Positions 34,750 through 45,276 of a DNA stretch of 64,000 nt are shown piece after piece. The position numbers were made by a program, and so were the translations under genes. The notes below the pieces were generated by a model. The model saw nothing but the letters and a program-made list of their open reading frames with translations, did not search any database and had not been told where the DNA came from. Source of the stretch: Marinobacter pelagius (GTDB lineage Bacteria; Pseudomonadota; Gammaproteobacteria; Pseudomonadales; Oleiphilaceae); contig NZ_QNRO01000023.1 of the NCBI RefSeq assembly GCF_003315345.1, forward strand, positions 1 to 64,000, written 5' to 3'. How positions within the stretch are numbered: the first letter of the stretch is position 1; every line of letters begins with the position of its first letter.

Positions 34750-35754
34750 TCAGGCAGAGCCCACCCGGCGCGCCAGTTCCGCGGTGCGGTTGGCGTAACC
34801 CCACTCATTGTCATACCAGGCATAGATCTTCACCTGGGTGCCGTTGACCACCATGGTGGACAGGGCATCGACGATGGAGGAGCGGGGATCGGTCTTGTAG
34901 TCGATAGACACCAGCGGGCGTTCTTCGTAGCCCAGGATGTCTTTCAATTCGCCCTCGGCGGCCTCTCTGAGCAGCTGGTTAACGGTGTCGCGGTCCGTCG
35001 GCTTCTCTACTTCAAACACGCAATCGGTCAGTGAGGCGTTGGTGAGCGGAATCCGCACCGCGTGGCCATCCAGCCGGCCCTTCAGTTCCGGGAAGATCTC
35101 GATAATCGCGGTGGCCGAACCGGTACTGGTGGGAATGAGCGAACTGCCACAGGCCCTGGCCCGTCGCAGGTCCTTGTGGGGCGCATCGATGATCGTCTGG
35201 GTGTTGGTCAGGCTGTGGATGGTGGTGATGGAGCCGTGCTTGATGCCCAGCTTCTCGTGAATCACCTTGACCACCGGCGCCAGGCAGTTGGTGGTGCACG
35301 AGGCGGCAGTGACGATACAGTCGTTGGCCGGGTCGAAAATCCCATCGTTCACGCCTACCACGATGTTCTTGGCGCCCGCTTCCTTGACCGGCGCAGTGAC
35401 CACAACGCGCTTCACGCCCTGATCAAGATAGGCCTGCAGGACACTGACCTTCTTGTTCACGCCACTGGCTTCGATTACCAGATCACAGCCGGACCAGTCG
35501 GTCTCATCGATGCCCTTGTTATGGCTCACCCGGATGCGGTGACCCTCGATGATCATATCCTTGCCGTCTGCGGCCGCTTCGTGGCTCCAGCGGCCATGAA
35601 TACTGTCAAAATTGAGCAGGTGCGCCAGGGTACCGGCATCGGCGCCCGGGTCGTTGATGGCGACAAACTCCATGTCCGGCCAATCCCAAGCCGCACGCAA
35701 CGCCAGCCGGCCAATCCGCCCGAACCCGTTAATACCTACTTTGATCTTGCTCAT
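34750..35754 (-). CDS. Glyceraldehyde-3-phosphate dehydrogenase, arsenate-detoxification type
   Basis: Class I NAD-dependent GAPDH, 334 residues. It has the [15 protein letters not shown] dinucleotide site, the catalytic cysteine in [12 protein letters not shown], and [21 protein letters not shown]. In ars operons this enzyme uses arsenate in place of phosphate to form 1-arseno-3-phosphoglycerate, which ArsJ exports. That role follows from the arsJ coupling; a housekeeping role cannot be excluded, since the chromosome is not fully seen. A 40-bp gap separates it from the ArsC-ArsR gene. Confidence 0.93.
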   Translation of the reverse strand: MSKIKVGINGFGRIGRLALRAAWDWPDMEFVAINDPGADAGTLAHLLNFDSIHGRWSHEAAADGKDMIIEGHRIRVSHNKGIDETDWSGCDLVIEASGVNKKVSVLQAYLDQGVKRVVVTAPVKEAGAKNIVVGVNDGIFDPANDCIVTAASCTTNCLAPVVKVIHEKLGIKHGSITTIHSLTNTQTIIDAPHKDLRRARACGSSLIPTSTGSATAIIEIFPELKGRLDGHAVRIPLTNASLTDCVFEVEKPTDRDTVNQLLREAAEGELKDILGYEERPLVSIDYKTDPRSSIVDALSTMVVNGTQVKIYAWYDNEWGYANRTAELARRVGSA

Positions 35755-35794
35755 GCTGTTCTCCTTGCGCGTTGGCTTATCTATGCGTGGATCG

Positions 35795-36559
35795 TCAGGG
35801 GCAGTGCACAACCGGGCGATCCGCCATGGTCTGTAATCTGGCCAGCGGCTGCTCGATCAGTTCCACGTTGTTCCGTGCGGTTTCATCCAGAATCCGCGCA
35901 ACCCATTCTGGCAACCCCGGATTAAGGTAATAATAAACCCACTGACCCCGGCGTTCCGTTTCCACCAGGCCGGCATCCCGGAGTGAGGCCAGATGGCGGC
36001 TGACTTTTGGCTGAGATACCTCAAAGGCCTCGGTCAGTTCACACACGCACAGCTTTTCCTGGTCCTTGATCAGCATCAGCGCGGCCAGGCGAAGCTCGTC
36101 TCCCATCGCCTTGAAAATGGTCACCGGGTTATAGCTGGCCTGCTTCAGGCCAGTTTCTTTCTCGTGCACCAGGGTGAACAGGCCAATGCGCTCTTTCAGC
36201 TCCTTGAGGGTCAATGCAAAGGTGGCGTGGCGGTTAGTTTCGGCCGGGTCCGGAAAATCCCAGGCAATCTGCTGGGCACCGGAGGCCACCAACGTGCACT
36301 CCCGTGCGGCTTTTTCACACAGGGTAATCACGTAATCCCAGTACTGGCCCTGTACCTCCGCCAGCGGCTTGCTGTAAAGCCCATCAGTTGGAATGCCCGC
36401 CTCCTGCAACACCTGTATCGCCAGGGGGTGGGGCCGGGAAGGCTCGGTACCGGCACTGGCCACCTCGAACCGGTCACCGGCCATGTACCGGAGCAGGGCT
36501 TCCGCCATCAGGGAGCGGGCGCTGTTGGCGGTGCAGACAAACAGGACTCTTCTTTTCAT
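35795..36559 (-). CDS. Arsenate reductase (LMW-phosphatase type) fused to an ArsR repressor
   Basis: A 254-residue two-domain protein. Residues 1-135 are a low-molecular-weight phosphatase-like arsenate reductase. The P-loop is C9-TANSA-R15 and the cysteine pair C81/C88 is in CEKAAREC, the same triad and spacing as thioredoxin-coupled ArsC (C10/C82/C89). WDFPDPAE holds the general acid. Residues about 150-240 are an ArsR winged helix with [10 protein letters not shown] and [17 protein letters not shown]. The As(III)-sensing motif is CVC, lacking the third cysteine of the E. coli CVCDLC. It would therefore both reduce arsenate and sense arsenite. The start follows a divergent operator region. 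Confidence 0.92.
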   Translation of the reverse strand: MKRRVLFVCTANSARSLMAEALLRYMAGDRFEVASAGTEPSRPHPLAIQVLQEAGIPTDGLYSKPLAEVQGQYWDYVITLCEKAARECTLVASGAQQIAWDFPDPAETNRHATFALTLKELKERIGLFTLVHEKETGLKQASYNPVTIFKAMGDELRLAALMLIKDQEKLCVCELTEAFEVSQPKVSRHLASLRDAGLVETERRGQWVYYYLNPGLPEWVARILDETARNNVELIEQPLARLQTMADRPVVHCP

Positions 36560-36564
36560 ACGTT

Positions 36565-36610
36565 TTTCCGTATATTTGATTTGCCATATATTCAGTTTTT
36601 GCGATAATAG
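36565..36610 (+). promoter_or_regulatory. Divergent ars promoter/operator
   Basis: Between the two ars arms an imperfect inverted repeat TATAT-10 nt-ATATA (36571-36590) looks like an ArsR site. On the plus strand it overlaps a promoter: TTGCCA (36581-36586), a 17-bp spacer, ATAATA (36604-36609). Repressor binding would block the permease arm and probably the opposite arm. The minus-strand promoter is not clear. Confidence 0.55.
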
Positions 36611-36703
36611 CGTCCAACTGTGACAGAGTAAAGACAGCAACCCAACCTGTGGCCCGGAAAAGGCCAGCGTTGGATAACCTGCCGAAGGACACCGGAAAGA
36701 GTC

Positions 36704-38026
36704 ATGACAGAAAAACTGCTGGAGATTTATCGAAGCAATCAGCGGGAGGGCAACCTGCTGTTTTTCATGGTGCTCGCCTTTCTGGCCATCTTTTTCATGC
36801 CCGCCGGCACCGAGCGTTTTGACAACGCCGTGCTGGAAGCCTTCCGGCTGACCAACTGGTATGCCCGGGAACACGTCATCCTGTGCCTGCTGCCCGCATT
36901 TCTGATTGCTGGTGCCATGGCGGTCTACATCAGTCAGGGCTCGGTGATGCGTTATCTTGGCCCCTCCGCCTCCAAGCCGGTGGCGTTCAGTGTGGCATCA
37001 GTGTCCGGCACCTTACTGGCTGTCTGTTCCTGCACCGTGCTGCCGCTTTTCGGTGGCATCTATCGCCGGGGCGCGGGCCTGGGCGCAGCCGTAGCCTTTC
37101 TCTACTCCGGCCCCGCCATCAACATCATGGCCATTGTGGTCACCGCCAAGGTACTGGGCGCCGAGATCGGCCTGGCCCGGGCCATTGGAGCCATCGTATT
37201 TGCCGTGGTCATCGGGGCTATCATGCACCTGATCTACCGGAAAGAAGAAGCCGAACGCTCCGTCAGCAATGCCCGGGGTTTTGGCGGTGATGACGCCGAC
37301 AAACCTGTAGGCATCATTACCCTGTTCTTTGCCCTGATGGTGGGCATTCTGGTGTTTGCCAACTGGGCTGCCGCCGACAACAGCGCCTGGATGGCCGTCT
37401 ACGACCTGAAGTGGCCGATCACCGCCGCCCTTGGCGCTGCCTTGGGCGTGCTGCTGGTCTGGCGCTGGCACTGGCCGCCCCGTCAGCTGCTGATTCTGGC
37501 AGCAGTGGTTGCCATCGCGGCCACCCTGACTCCAGCCATGCCGGAACTTCCATTTGTGATCGGTATTGGCGGACTGATGCTGATCGCGACTATGCGGGAT
37601 GAAGACCGGGAGTGGCCGCTTCAGAGCTGGGATTTCGCCAAGCAGATCTTGCCGCTGTTGCTGGCCGGTGTGTTTGTCGCGGGCTTCGCCCTCGGCCGGC
37701 CGGGCCATGAAGGCATGATTCCCTCGGCATGGGTTGCCGCTGCCGTGGGCGACAACTCGTTGATCTCCACCATTTTGGCCTCGGTGCTGGGCGCCCTGAT
37801 GTATTTCTCCACGCTTACCGAAGTACCCATTGTTGAAGCCCTGATGGGTTCAGGCATGGGCAAGGGGCCGGCACTGGCACTGTTGCTGGCAGGCCCGGCC
37901 TTGTCGCTGCCGAACATGCTGGTTATTCGCACCATACTGGGCACTCAAAAAACCCTGGTGTATTGCGCCCTGGTGGTGGTGATGGCCACCATTACCGGCT
38001 TTATTTACGGAAACTGGTGGGTATAG
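36704..38026 (+). CDS. ArsP-like permease (DUF318 / two-TM permease family)
   Basis: A 440-residue inner-membrane protein with about 8-10 helices in two related halves. The first half has SVSGTLLAVCSCTVLPLFGG, a cysteine pair in the C-S-C-T-V-L-P motif shared with ArsP, which exports trivalent organoarsenicals. The second half has TEVPIVEALMGSGMGKGPAL. Context supports an arsenic or organoarsenical role; members also occur with other metals, so the exact substrate is inferred. First gene of the plus-strand ars arm. Confidence 0.85.
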   Translation: MTEKLLEIYRSNQREGNLLFFMVLAFLAIFFMPAGTERFDNAVLEAFRLTNWYAREHVILCLLPAFLIAGAMAVYISQGSVMRYLGPSASKPVAFSVASVSGTLLAVCSCTVLPLFGGIYRRGAGLGAAVAFLYSGPAINIMAIVVTAKVLGAEIGLARAIGAIVFAVVIGAIMHLIYRKEEAERSVSNARGFGGDDADKPVGIITLFFALMVGILVFANWAAADNSAWMAVYDLKWPITAALGAALGVLLVWRWHWPPRQLLILAAVVAIAATLTPAMPELPFVIGIGGLMLIATMRDEDREWPLQSWDFAKQILPLLLAGVFVAGFALGRPGHEGMIPSAWVAAAVGDNSLISTILASVLGALMYFSTLTEVPIVEALMGSGMGKGPALALLLAGPALSLPNMLVIRTILGTQKTLVYCALVVVMATITGFIYGNWWV

Positions 38027-38058
38027 ACCTGCCCAACACAAACCCGAAGGAGATGGTT

Positions 38059-38289
38059 ATGAAATTCACGATCTATGGCAGTGGCTGTGCCAAGTGCAAA
38101 CAACTGACTACCAACGCCGAGGAAGCGGCAAAGGCGCTCGGTCTGGATTAAGAAGTGGAAAAAGTGACCGACGTGAACGACATCATTGATGCCGGCGTCA
38201 TGCGCACACCTGCTCTGGCCGTGGACGGCGACATTGCCGTGGAAGGCAAGGTGGCCAGTGCCGACGACATCAAGAAACTTCTGAGCTGA
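38059..38289 (+). pseudogene. Small thioredoxin-like redox protein interrupted by an in-frame TAA
   Basis: The reading frame codes for a 76-residue protein of the small thioredoxin group (MTH895/TM0996-like), with MKFTIYGSGCAKCKQL carrying a CAKC redox site. Codon 31 is TAA (38149-38151). The frame continues without any shift as [20 protein letters not shown] and on to a TGA at 38287-38289. A single-base change from TAT or TAC (tyrosine, GLDYEVEKV) explains it. AAGGAG gives a good ribosome site, so a 30-residue fragment may be made. Sequencing error and readthrough remain possible. Confidence 0.85.
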
Positions 38290-38318
38290 ATCTGTTTACA
38301 GGAAAGCTGACACTGACC

Positions 38319-39035
38319 ATGAATCCATCCGATCTGCCGAACATAGATACCGGGCTATTCCGTGCCCCAACCAACGAGGAGCTGTTTGCCGCGGCGCCTT
38401 CAGGCCACCAGCCAAGAATTCTCCTGCTTTACGGCTCACTGCGCGAGCGCTCCTTCAGCCGCCTGGCGGTGGAAGAAGCGGCCCGCTTGCTTGAGGCCAT
38501 GGGCGCGGAGACCCGCATTTTTAACCCGCGCGGCCTGCCGCTGGCCGATGCAGAGGATGCCTCCCACCCCAAGGTTCAGGAGCTGCGCGACCTGGTGCAA
38601 TGGAGTGAAGGAATGGTGTGGTGTTCGCCGGAGCGACACGGGGCCATGACCGGGATCATGAAAACCCAGATCGACTGGATTCCGCTGTCGCTGGGTGCGG
38701 TTCGGCCAACCCAGGGCAAGACTCTGGCGGTGATACAGGTGTGCGGTGGCTCCCAGTCGTTCAACGCAGTGAACCAGCTACGGGTGTTGGGACGCTGGAT
38801 GCGTATGGTCACCATTCCGAACCAGTCATCGGTGCCCAAGGCGTTCATGGAGTTCGACGACAACGACCGGATGAAGCCCTCGCCCTACTACGACCGCATC
38901 GTGGATGTCATGGAAGAACTGGTAAAGTTCACCCTGCTGGTGCGGGACCGCAGCGACTACCTGACCGACCGCTATTCCGAGCGCAAGGAAAGTGCGGAGC
39001 AACTGTCGAAGCGTGTGAACCAACGTTCCATTTGA
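38319..39035 (+). CDS. arsH: NADPH-dependent FMN reductase ArsH
   Basis: A 238-residue flavodoxin-fold protein that oxidises trivalent organoarsenicals and can reduce quinones or iron in other species. It has the FMN phosphate loop [13 protein letters not shown] and the ArsH segment [20 protein letters not shown]. The length matches the family. It lies between the broken thioredoxin gene and ACR3, which starts 9 bp later. Confidence 0.95.
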   Translation: MNPSDLPNIDTGLFRAPTNEELFAAAPSGHQPRILLLYGSLRERSFSRLAVEEAARLLEAMGAETRIFNPRGLPLADAEDASHPKVQELRDLVQWSEGMVWCSPERHGAMTGIMKTQIDWIPLSLGAVRPTQGKTLAVIQVCGGSQSFNAVNQLRVLGRWMRMVTIPNQSSVPKAFMEFDDNDRMKPSPYYDRIVDVMEELVKFTLLVRDRSDYLTDRYSERKESAEQLSKRVNQRSI

Positions 39036-39044
39036 GGATGTTCA

Positions 39045-40109
39045 ATGAGCAGTAACGAACTGGCCGCTGACACGTCATCCGGCGGCATGGGGATTTTCGA
39101 ACGCTACCTGTCGGTATGGGTGGCACTGGCGATTGTGGCCGGCGTGGCCCTGGGGCAACTGGCTCCGTCGGTGCCGGAGACCCTGTCGCGCTTCGAATAC
39201 GCCCAGGTGTCCATCCCCATCGCCATCCTCATCTGGGCGATGATTTTTCCGATGATGGCGCAGATCGATTTCAGTGCCGTTGTCGGTGTTCGCAAAGAAC
39301 CAAAAGGTCTGGCCATCACTACTACTGTGAACTGGTTGATCAAGCCGTTCACCATGTTTGCGATTGCCTGGTTTTTCCTGACCGTGGTGTTCGAACCGCT
39401 GATTTCGCCACAGCTGGCGAGCGAATATCTGGCCGGCGCGATCCTGTTGGGCGCCGCGCCCTGCACCGCCATGGTGTTTGTCTGGAGCTATCTGACCCGT
39501 GGCGATGCCGCCTACACCCTGGTGCAGGTGTCCCTGAACGACATCATCATGCTGTTTGCCTTCGCGCCGATTGTGGTGTTTCTGCTGGGCATTTCCGACA
39601 TTCAGGTCCCCTGGGATACCGTGCTCCTGTCGGTGGTGCTGTATATCGTGATTCCGCTAACCGCAGGCTACCTGACCAGACGCACCCTGATCGCCCGCCA
39701 TGGTCAGCGCTGGTACGACGAGGTGTTCATGAGGCGGCTGGGGCCGGTCACGCCGGCGGCGCTGATTGTCACCCTGGTGCTGCTCTTCGCCTTCCAGGGT
39801 GAGGTAATCCTGAACAATCCCCTGCACATTGTGCTGATTGCCGTGCCGCTCATTGTGCAGACCTTCCTGATCTTCTTCCTGGCCTATGGCTGGGCCCGGC
39901 TGTGGAAAGTGCGACACTGCATTGCCGCGCCAGGCGCCATGATCGGCGCCAGCAACTTCTTTGAACTCGCCGTGGCCGCGGCGATTGCCCTGTTCGGCCT
40001 GCAATCGGGGGCTGCGCTGGCAACGGTGGTTGGTGTGCTGGTGGAGGTGCCGCTAATGCTGGTTCTCGTACGCATCGCCAACAAGACCCGGGACCGCTTC
40101 CCTGCCTGA
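39045..40109 (+). CDS. acr3: Arsenite efflux transporter ACR3
   Basis: A 354-residue, ten-helix arsenite carrier. It begins with GIFERYLSVWVALAIVAGV, the ACR3 signature, and has the essential cysteine in LLGAAPCTAMVFVWS (helix 4) and the conserved glutamate in SNFFELAVAAAIALFG (helix 9). It exports the As(III) produced by the ArsC-ArsR protein of the opposite arm. Confidence 0.96.
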   Translation: MSSNELAADTSSGGMGIFERYLSVWVALAIVAGVALGQLAPSVPETLSRFEYAQVSIPIAILIWAMIFPMMAQIDFSAVVGVRKEPKGLAITTTVNWLIKPFTMFAIAWFFLTVVFEPLISPQLASEYLAGAILLGAAPCTAMVFVWSYLTRGDAAYTLVQVSLNDIIMLFAFAPIVVFLLGISDIQVPWDTVLLSVVLYIVIPLTAGYLTRRTLIARHGQRWYDEVFMRRLGPVTPAALIVTLVLLFAFQGEVILNNPLHIVLIAVPLIVQTFLIFFLAYGWARLWKVRHCIAAPGAMIGASNFFELAVAAAIALFGLQSGAALATVVGVLVEVPLMLVLVRIANKTRDRFPA

Positions 40110-40227
40110 AACACGGATGCCAGCGCCGGCCCGGCGCTGGTATCAGCCCGGCAATCTGTTCAGCCCATCGCCACCCTGCTAATATCCCGCCCACATTTGA
40201 TGCTCTGAACCGAACGGAACCCACAGA

Positions 40228-41025
40228 ATGGATCTTTTCCAGGCCCTGTTCCTTGGCCTTCTCCAGGGACTGACCGAATTCCTGCCCATCTCCAGCTCCG
40301 CCCACCTGATCCTGACCCCGGCGTTTTTTGGCTGGACCGACCAGGGCGTGGGGTTTGACCTGTCGGTGCATGTCGGCACGCTGCTGGCGGTGGTGCTTTA
40401 CTTTCGGAGGGATGTGTTCGGCATCGCCCGTGACGGGCTGATCTCCGTGGCTAAGCGCAGGATTGTCGGCCAGGGTGCCCTGGCCTGGTACCTGGTGATC
40501 GGGACGATTCCGGCGGGTCTGGCCGGTCTGGCCTTGCTGGACATGATCGACAACGAACTCCGGGGCGCCTCGGTGATCTTCGTGACCACGCTGGTGTTCG
40601 GTATTTTGCTCGGCATCGCCGACTGGCTGCCGAAACGGCAACGCACCCTGGACTCACTGAACTGGAAAGACGCCCTCCTCGTCGGCATCGCCCAGGCCAT
40701 GGCCCTGGTGCCCGGCACCTCCCGCTCCGGCGTCACCATCACTGCCGGCCTGTTCCTGGGCATGACCCGGGAGACCGCCTCCCGTTTCTCGTTCCTGCTG
40801 GCCATTCCCATCATCGTGCTGGCCTCGGCGGTGAAGCTGCTGGAGGTGGCGACTTCCGATGTGATTGTGGACTGGAGCGGGTTCCTGATAGGCGGGGTGA
40901 CGTCGTTCCTGATGGCCATTACTGCCATCCACTTCTTTCTGAAGTGGCTGAACAAGGTGGGGATGTGGCCGTATGTTATCTACCGGATTATTTTGGCTGG
41001 GGTGATTTACGCGGTGCTGATGTAG
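40228..41025 (+). CDS. uppP: Undecaprenyl-diphosphatase
   Basis: Recycles the lipid carrier of peptidoglycan synthesis. The 265-residue membrane protein has the two active-site segments, GLTEFLPISSSAHL with E-x3-P-I-S-S-S, and VPGTSRSGVTITAG. The length equals the BacA family (about 270). The gene is followed by two palindromic repeats with T tracts. Confidence 0.96.
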   Translation: MDLFQALFLGLLQGLTEFLPISSSAHLILTPAFFGWTDQGVGFDLSVHVGTLLAVVLYFRRDVFGIARDGLISVAKRRIVGQGALAWYLVIGTIPAGLAGLALLDMIDNELRGASVIFVTTLVFGILLGIADWLPKRQRTLDSLNWKDALLVGIAQAMALVPGTSRSGVTITAGLFLGMTRETASRFSFLLAIPIIVLASAVKLLEVATSDVIVDWSGFLIGGVTSFLMAITAIHFFLKWLNKVGMWPYVIYRIILAGVIYAVLM

Positions 41026-41074
41026 GCATTCTGGATGTGGGGAAGGCAGATGCCCCAAACTCGGAGAAACCCCA

Positions 41075-41104
41075 GGGGTCAGATGAAAGCTTTCATCTGA
41101 CCCC
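41075..41104. repeat. 30-bp palindromic repeat, GATG type, copy 3 (probable uppP terminator)
   Basis: Identical to the perfect palindrome at 17656-17685. It is followed by GTTTTT, giving a hairpin plus U tract for uppP transcripts. Confidence 0.9.
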
Positions 41105-41133
41105 GTTTTTACCGCGGAGTCTGACCCGAGATC

Positions 41134-41163
41134 GGGGTCAGAAGAACGCTTTCTTCTGACCCC
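41134..41163. repeat. 30-bp palindromic repeat, GAAG type, copy 4
   Basis: GGGGTCAGAAGAACG against CTTTCTTCTGACCCC, followed by TTTTT (41164-41168). A half-palindrome TCTGACCC precedes it at 41120. Together with the copy at 41075 it fills the convergent uppP-uvrD gap. Confidence 0.88.
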
Positions 41164-41215
41164 TTTTTCATCCCGGAAAGCCTCACCAGCCCTCTGCTAC
41201 GCCCCAGAGAAAACC

Positions 41216-43381
<2,166 letters not shown>

Positions 43382-43495
43382 AGGGATTCGGTTCGCTACT
43401 GGTTAAATAAACAGGTTTGGGAGTATAACAGGGTATGGCAAGGCTTGTCGGGGGCTCGGCTCTGGCTTTTGACTTCGGGTTTTGGAGTTAACGCA

Positions 43496-43601
43496 CAGGG
43501 GCGGGGCCTTCTTTCCAGGACACGCTACAAGCACGTCCCTGTGCGCTTGACTGTGGCCATCCATGGCCACAGACAGTCCTGGAAAGAAGGCCCCGCCCCT
43601 G
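43496..43601. repeat. Element A: conserved core within 26-bp perfect inverted-repeat arms
   Basis: The arms at 43496-43521 (starts CAGGGGCGGGGCC) and 43576-43601 are exact reverse complements over 26 bp. The 54-bp centre contains two more hairpins: 43528-43549 (CAAGCAC / GTGCGCTTG) and 43551-43572 (CTGTGGCCAT-CC-ATGGCCACAG). The drawn structure is a long stem opening into a three-way junction. The centre shares TCC-TGTG, CGCTTGA and the exact 12-mer GCCATCCATGGC with element B at 54271-54386, while the arms are unrelated. It lies between gabD and uvrD; the rest of this 276-bp gap holds only the uvrD promoter region. Confidence 0.88.
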
Positions 43602-43657
43602 CGCTGTCTCGCATCGAAGGGAAGTCTCGCCCCTTCGACACTAGACGTTTGCCGAGA

Positions 43658-45106
43658 TCAGAAACCCCGCGGCACGGTCTGCGGTTCGACAAACTCGAAC
43701 AGACCTTCGAGGCCACCCTCACGTCCGATACCGGAGGCCTTCATGCCACCGAACGGCGCTTCCGGGGTCGGGCCGGTGCCGGTGTTCCAGCCGACGTGGC
43801 CGAATCGGAGGCCGGCGGCCACGCGCTGGGCGCGTTCGGCGTCGGCGGTGAAGACGTAGGAGGCCAGGCCGAATTCGGTGTCGTTGCCGGCTTCGATGAC
43901 TTCCTCTTCCGTGCGGAACAGGGCCATGGGTACCAGCGGGCCGAAGGTTTCTTCCTGGTAGCAGCACATATCGCGGTTGACGCCGAGGACCACCGTGGGC
44001 GGGAAGAACAGGCCATCGCCGAGTTCACCCGGCTGTTTGCCAGCCACCAGGCTCGCACCCTTTTGCAGGGCATCGTCCAGGTGGCGTTTGACCTTGTCGA
44101 AGCCCTGTTTGTTCACCAACGGGCCAATATCGACGCCTTCGTTCATGCCGTCACCAACGGTCATTTTGTTGACCCGCTCCGCCAGTTTCTCGCCGAAGGC
44201 GTCGGCCACTTTCTCGTGGACGAAGATGCGATTGGCGCACACGCAGGTCTGGCCTCCGCCACGGAATTTGTTGGCGATCAGGTTATCGGCTGCTGCGTCC
44301 AGATCGGCGTCTTCAAATACGATGTACGGAGCGTTGCCGCCCAGTTCCAGGGCGAGTTTCTTGACCTGGTCGGCGGTGTCTACGATGAGCTTGCGACCCA
44401 CTTCGGTGGAGCCGGTGAAGCTGAGCATGGGCACGTCCGGGCTTTCGCACAGGACTTTACCGATCACGCTGGCCTTGCCCATCACCAGGTTGACCATGCC
44501 GTCTGGCAGGTCGAGTTTGTCCATCAAACTGAACAGGGCAATCATGGTCAGCGGGGTTTCGCTGGCTGGCTTGATCACCGACGGGCAACCCGCCGCCAGC
44601 GCCGCCGACAGTTTCTTGGCGATCATGCCGATGGGGAAGTTCCACGGCGTGATCAGGCCTGCGACACCGATCGGCCGGTAGTGGACGGTCCAGGTGCAGT
44701 CCTTGGGTTTCTCCGGGATGGTATGGGCGTCGAGGGCCTGGATGTGCTTGGCGCAGTAATCGAAGAAGCCGGCGGCGTAGTCCACTTCGCCCTGGGCCTC
44801 TTTCCACGGTTTGCCGTGCTCCATGCAGAGAATGCGGCCAATTTCCTCGCGGTTGTCCTTCAGACCGTCCCGGATGTCTTCCAGCCATTTGCGGCGGGTT
44901 TCGATGGAATACGGGTTGGTGAGCTTCAGGGCCGATTTGCCTGCCGCAATGGCAGCCTCGATGTCCTCCGCCGGCATGGAGGGCACTTTCGCAATCACCT
45001 CGCCGGTGGCAGGGTTGTAGACATCGAAGGTGTTGCCCTGGGCGCTGTCCGTCCAGCGACCGCCGATGTAACCAGTGAGTTTCTCCAGCAGGGGTGACTC
45101 AATCAT
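43658..45106 (-). CDS. gabD: NAD(P)-dependent succinate-semialdehyde dehydrogenase family enzyme
   Basis: An aldehyde dehydrogenase of 482 residues, the length of GabD. PWNFPIGMIAKKLSAALAAG and KPASETPLT form the cofactor site, and the catalytic pair is Glu in LELGGNAP and Cys in GGQTCVCANRIFVHE. The C-V-C-A-N-R context is typical of succinate-semialdehyde dehydrogenases, although glutarate-semialdehyde dehydrogenases look similar. It is divergent from an acetylpolyamine amidohydrolase, which fits polyamine or 4-aminobutyrate breakdown. Confidence 0.85.
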   Translation of the reverse strand: MIESPLLEKLTGYIGGRWTDSAQGNTFDVYNPATGEVIAKVPSMPAEDIEAAIAAGKSALKLTNPYSIETRRKWLEDIRDGLKDNREEIGRILCMEHGKPWKEAQGEVDYAAGFFDYCAKHIQALDAHTIPEKPKDCTWTVHYRPIGVAGLITPWNFPIGMIAKKLSAALAAGCPSVIKPASETPLTMIALFSLMDKLDLPDGMVNLVMGKASVIGKVLCESPDVPMLSFTGSTEVGRKLIVDTADQVKKLALELGGNAPYIVFEDADLDAAADNLIANKFRGGGQTCVCANRIFVHEKVADAFGEKLAERVNKMTVGDGMNEGVDIGPLVNKQGFDKVKRHLDDALQKGASLVAGKQPGELGDGLFFPPTVVLGVNRDMCCYQEETFGPLVPMALFRTEEEVIEAGNDTEFGLASYVFTADAERAQRVAAGLRFGHVGWNTGTGPTPEAPFGGMKASGIGREGGLEGLFEFVEPQTVPRGF

Positions 45107-45276
45107 CTCGGCTCCTCTTCAGTGTTTGTCTGCGCCCCGCACGGGACCAGTTGCGTCAGTGGATGATGTCTTTCATAGTGAGTGTTGTAGCGTAGCCTGT
45201 AAAGTCAAGGGCGGGCTTTTGAACATCCTCCGACTGTGCCTATACTCGGAGCATTACCATTTCAGGAGGCCGGACA

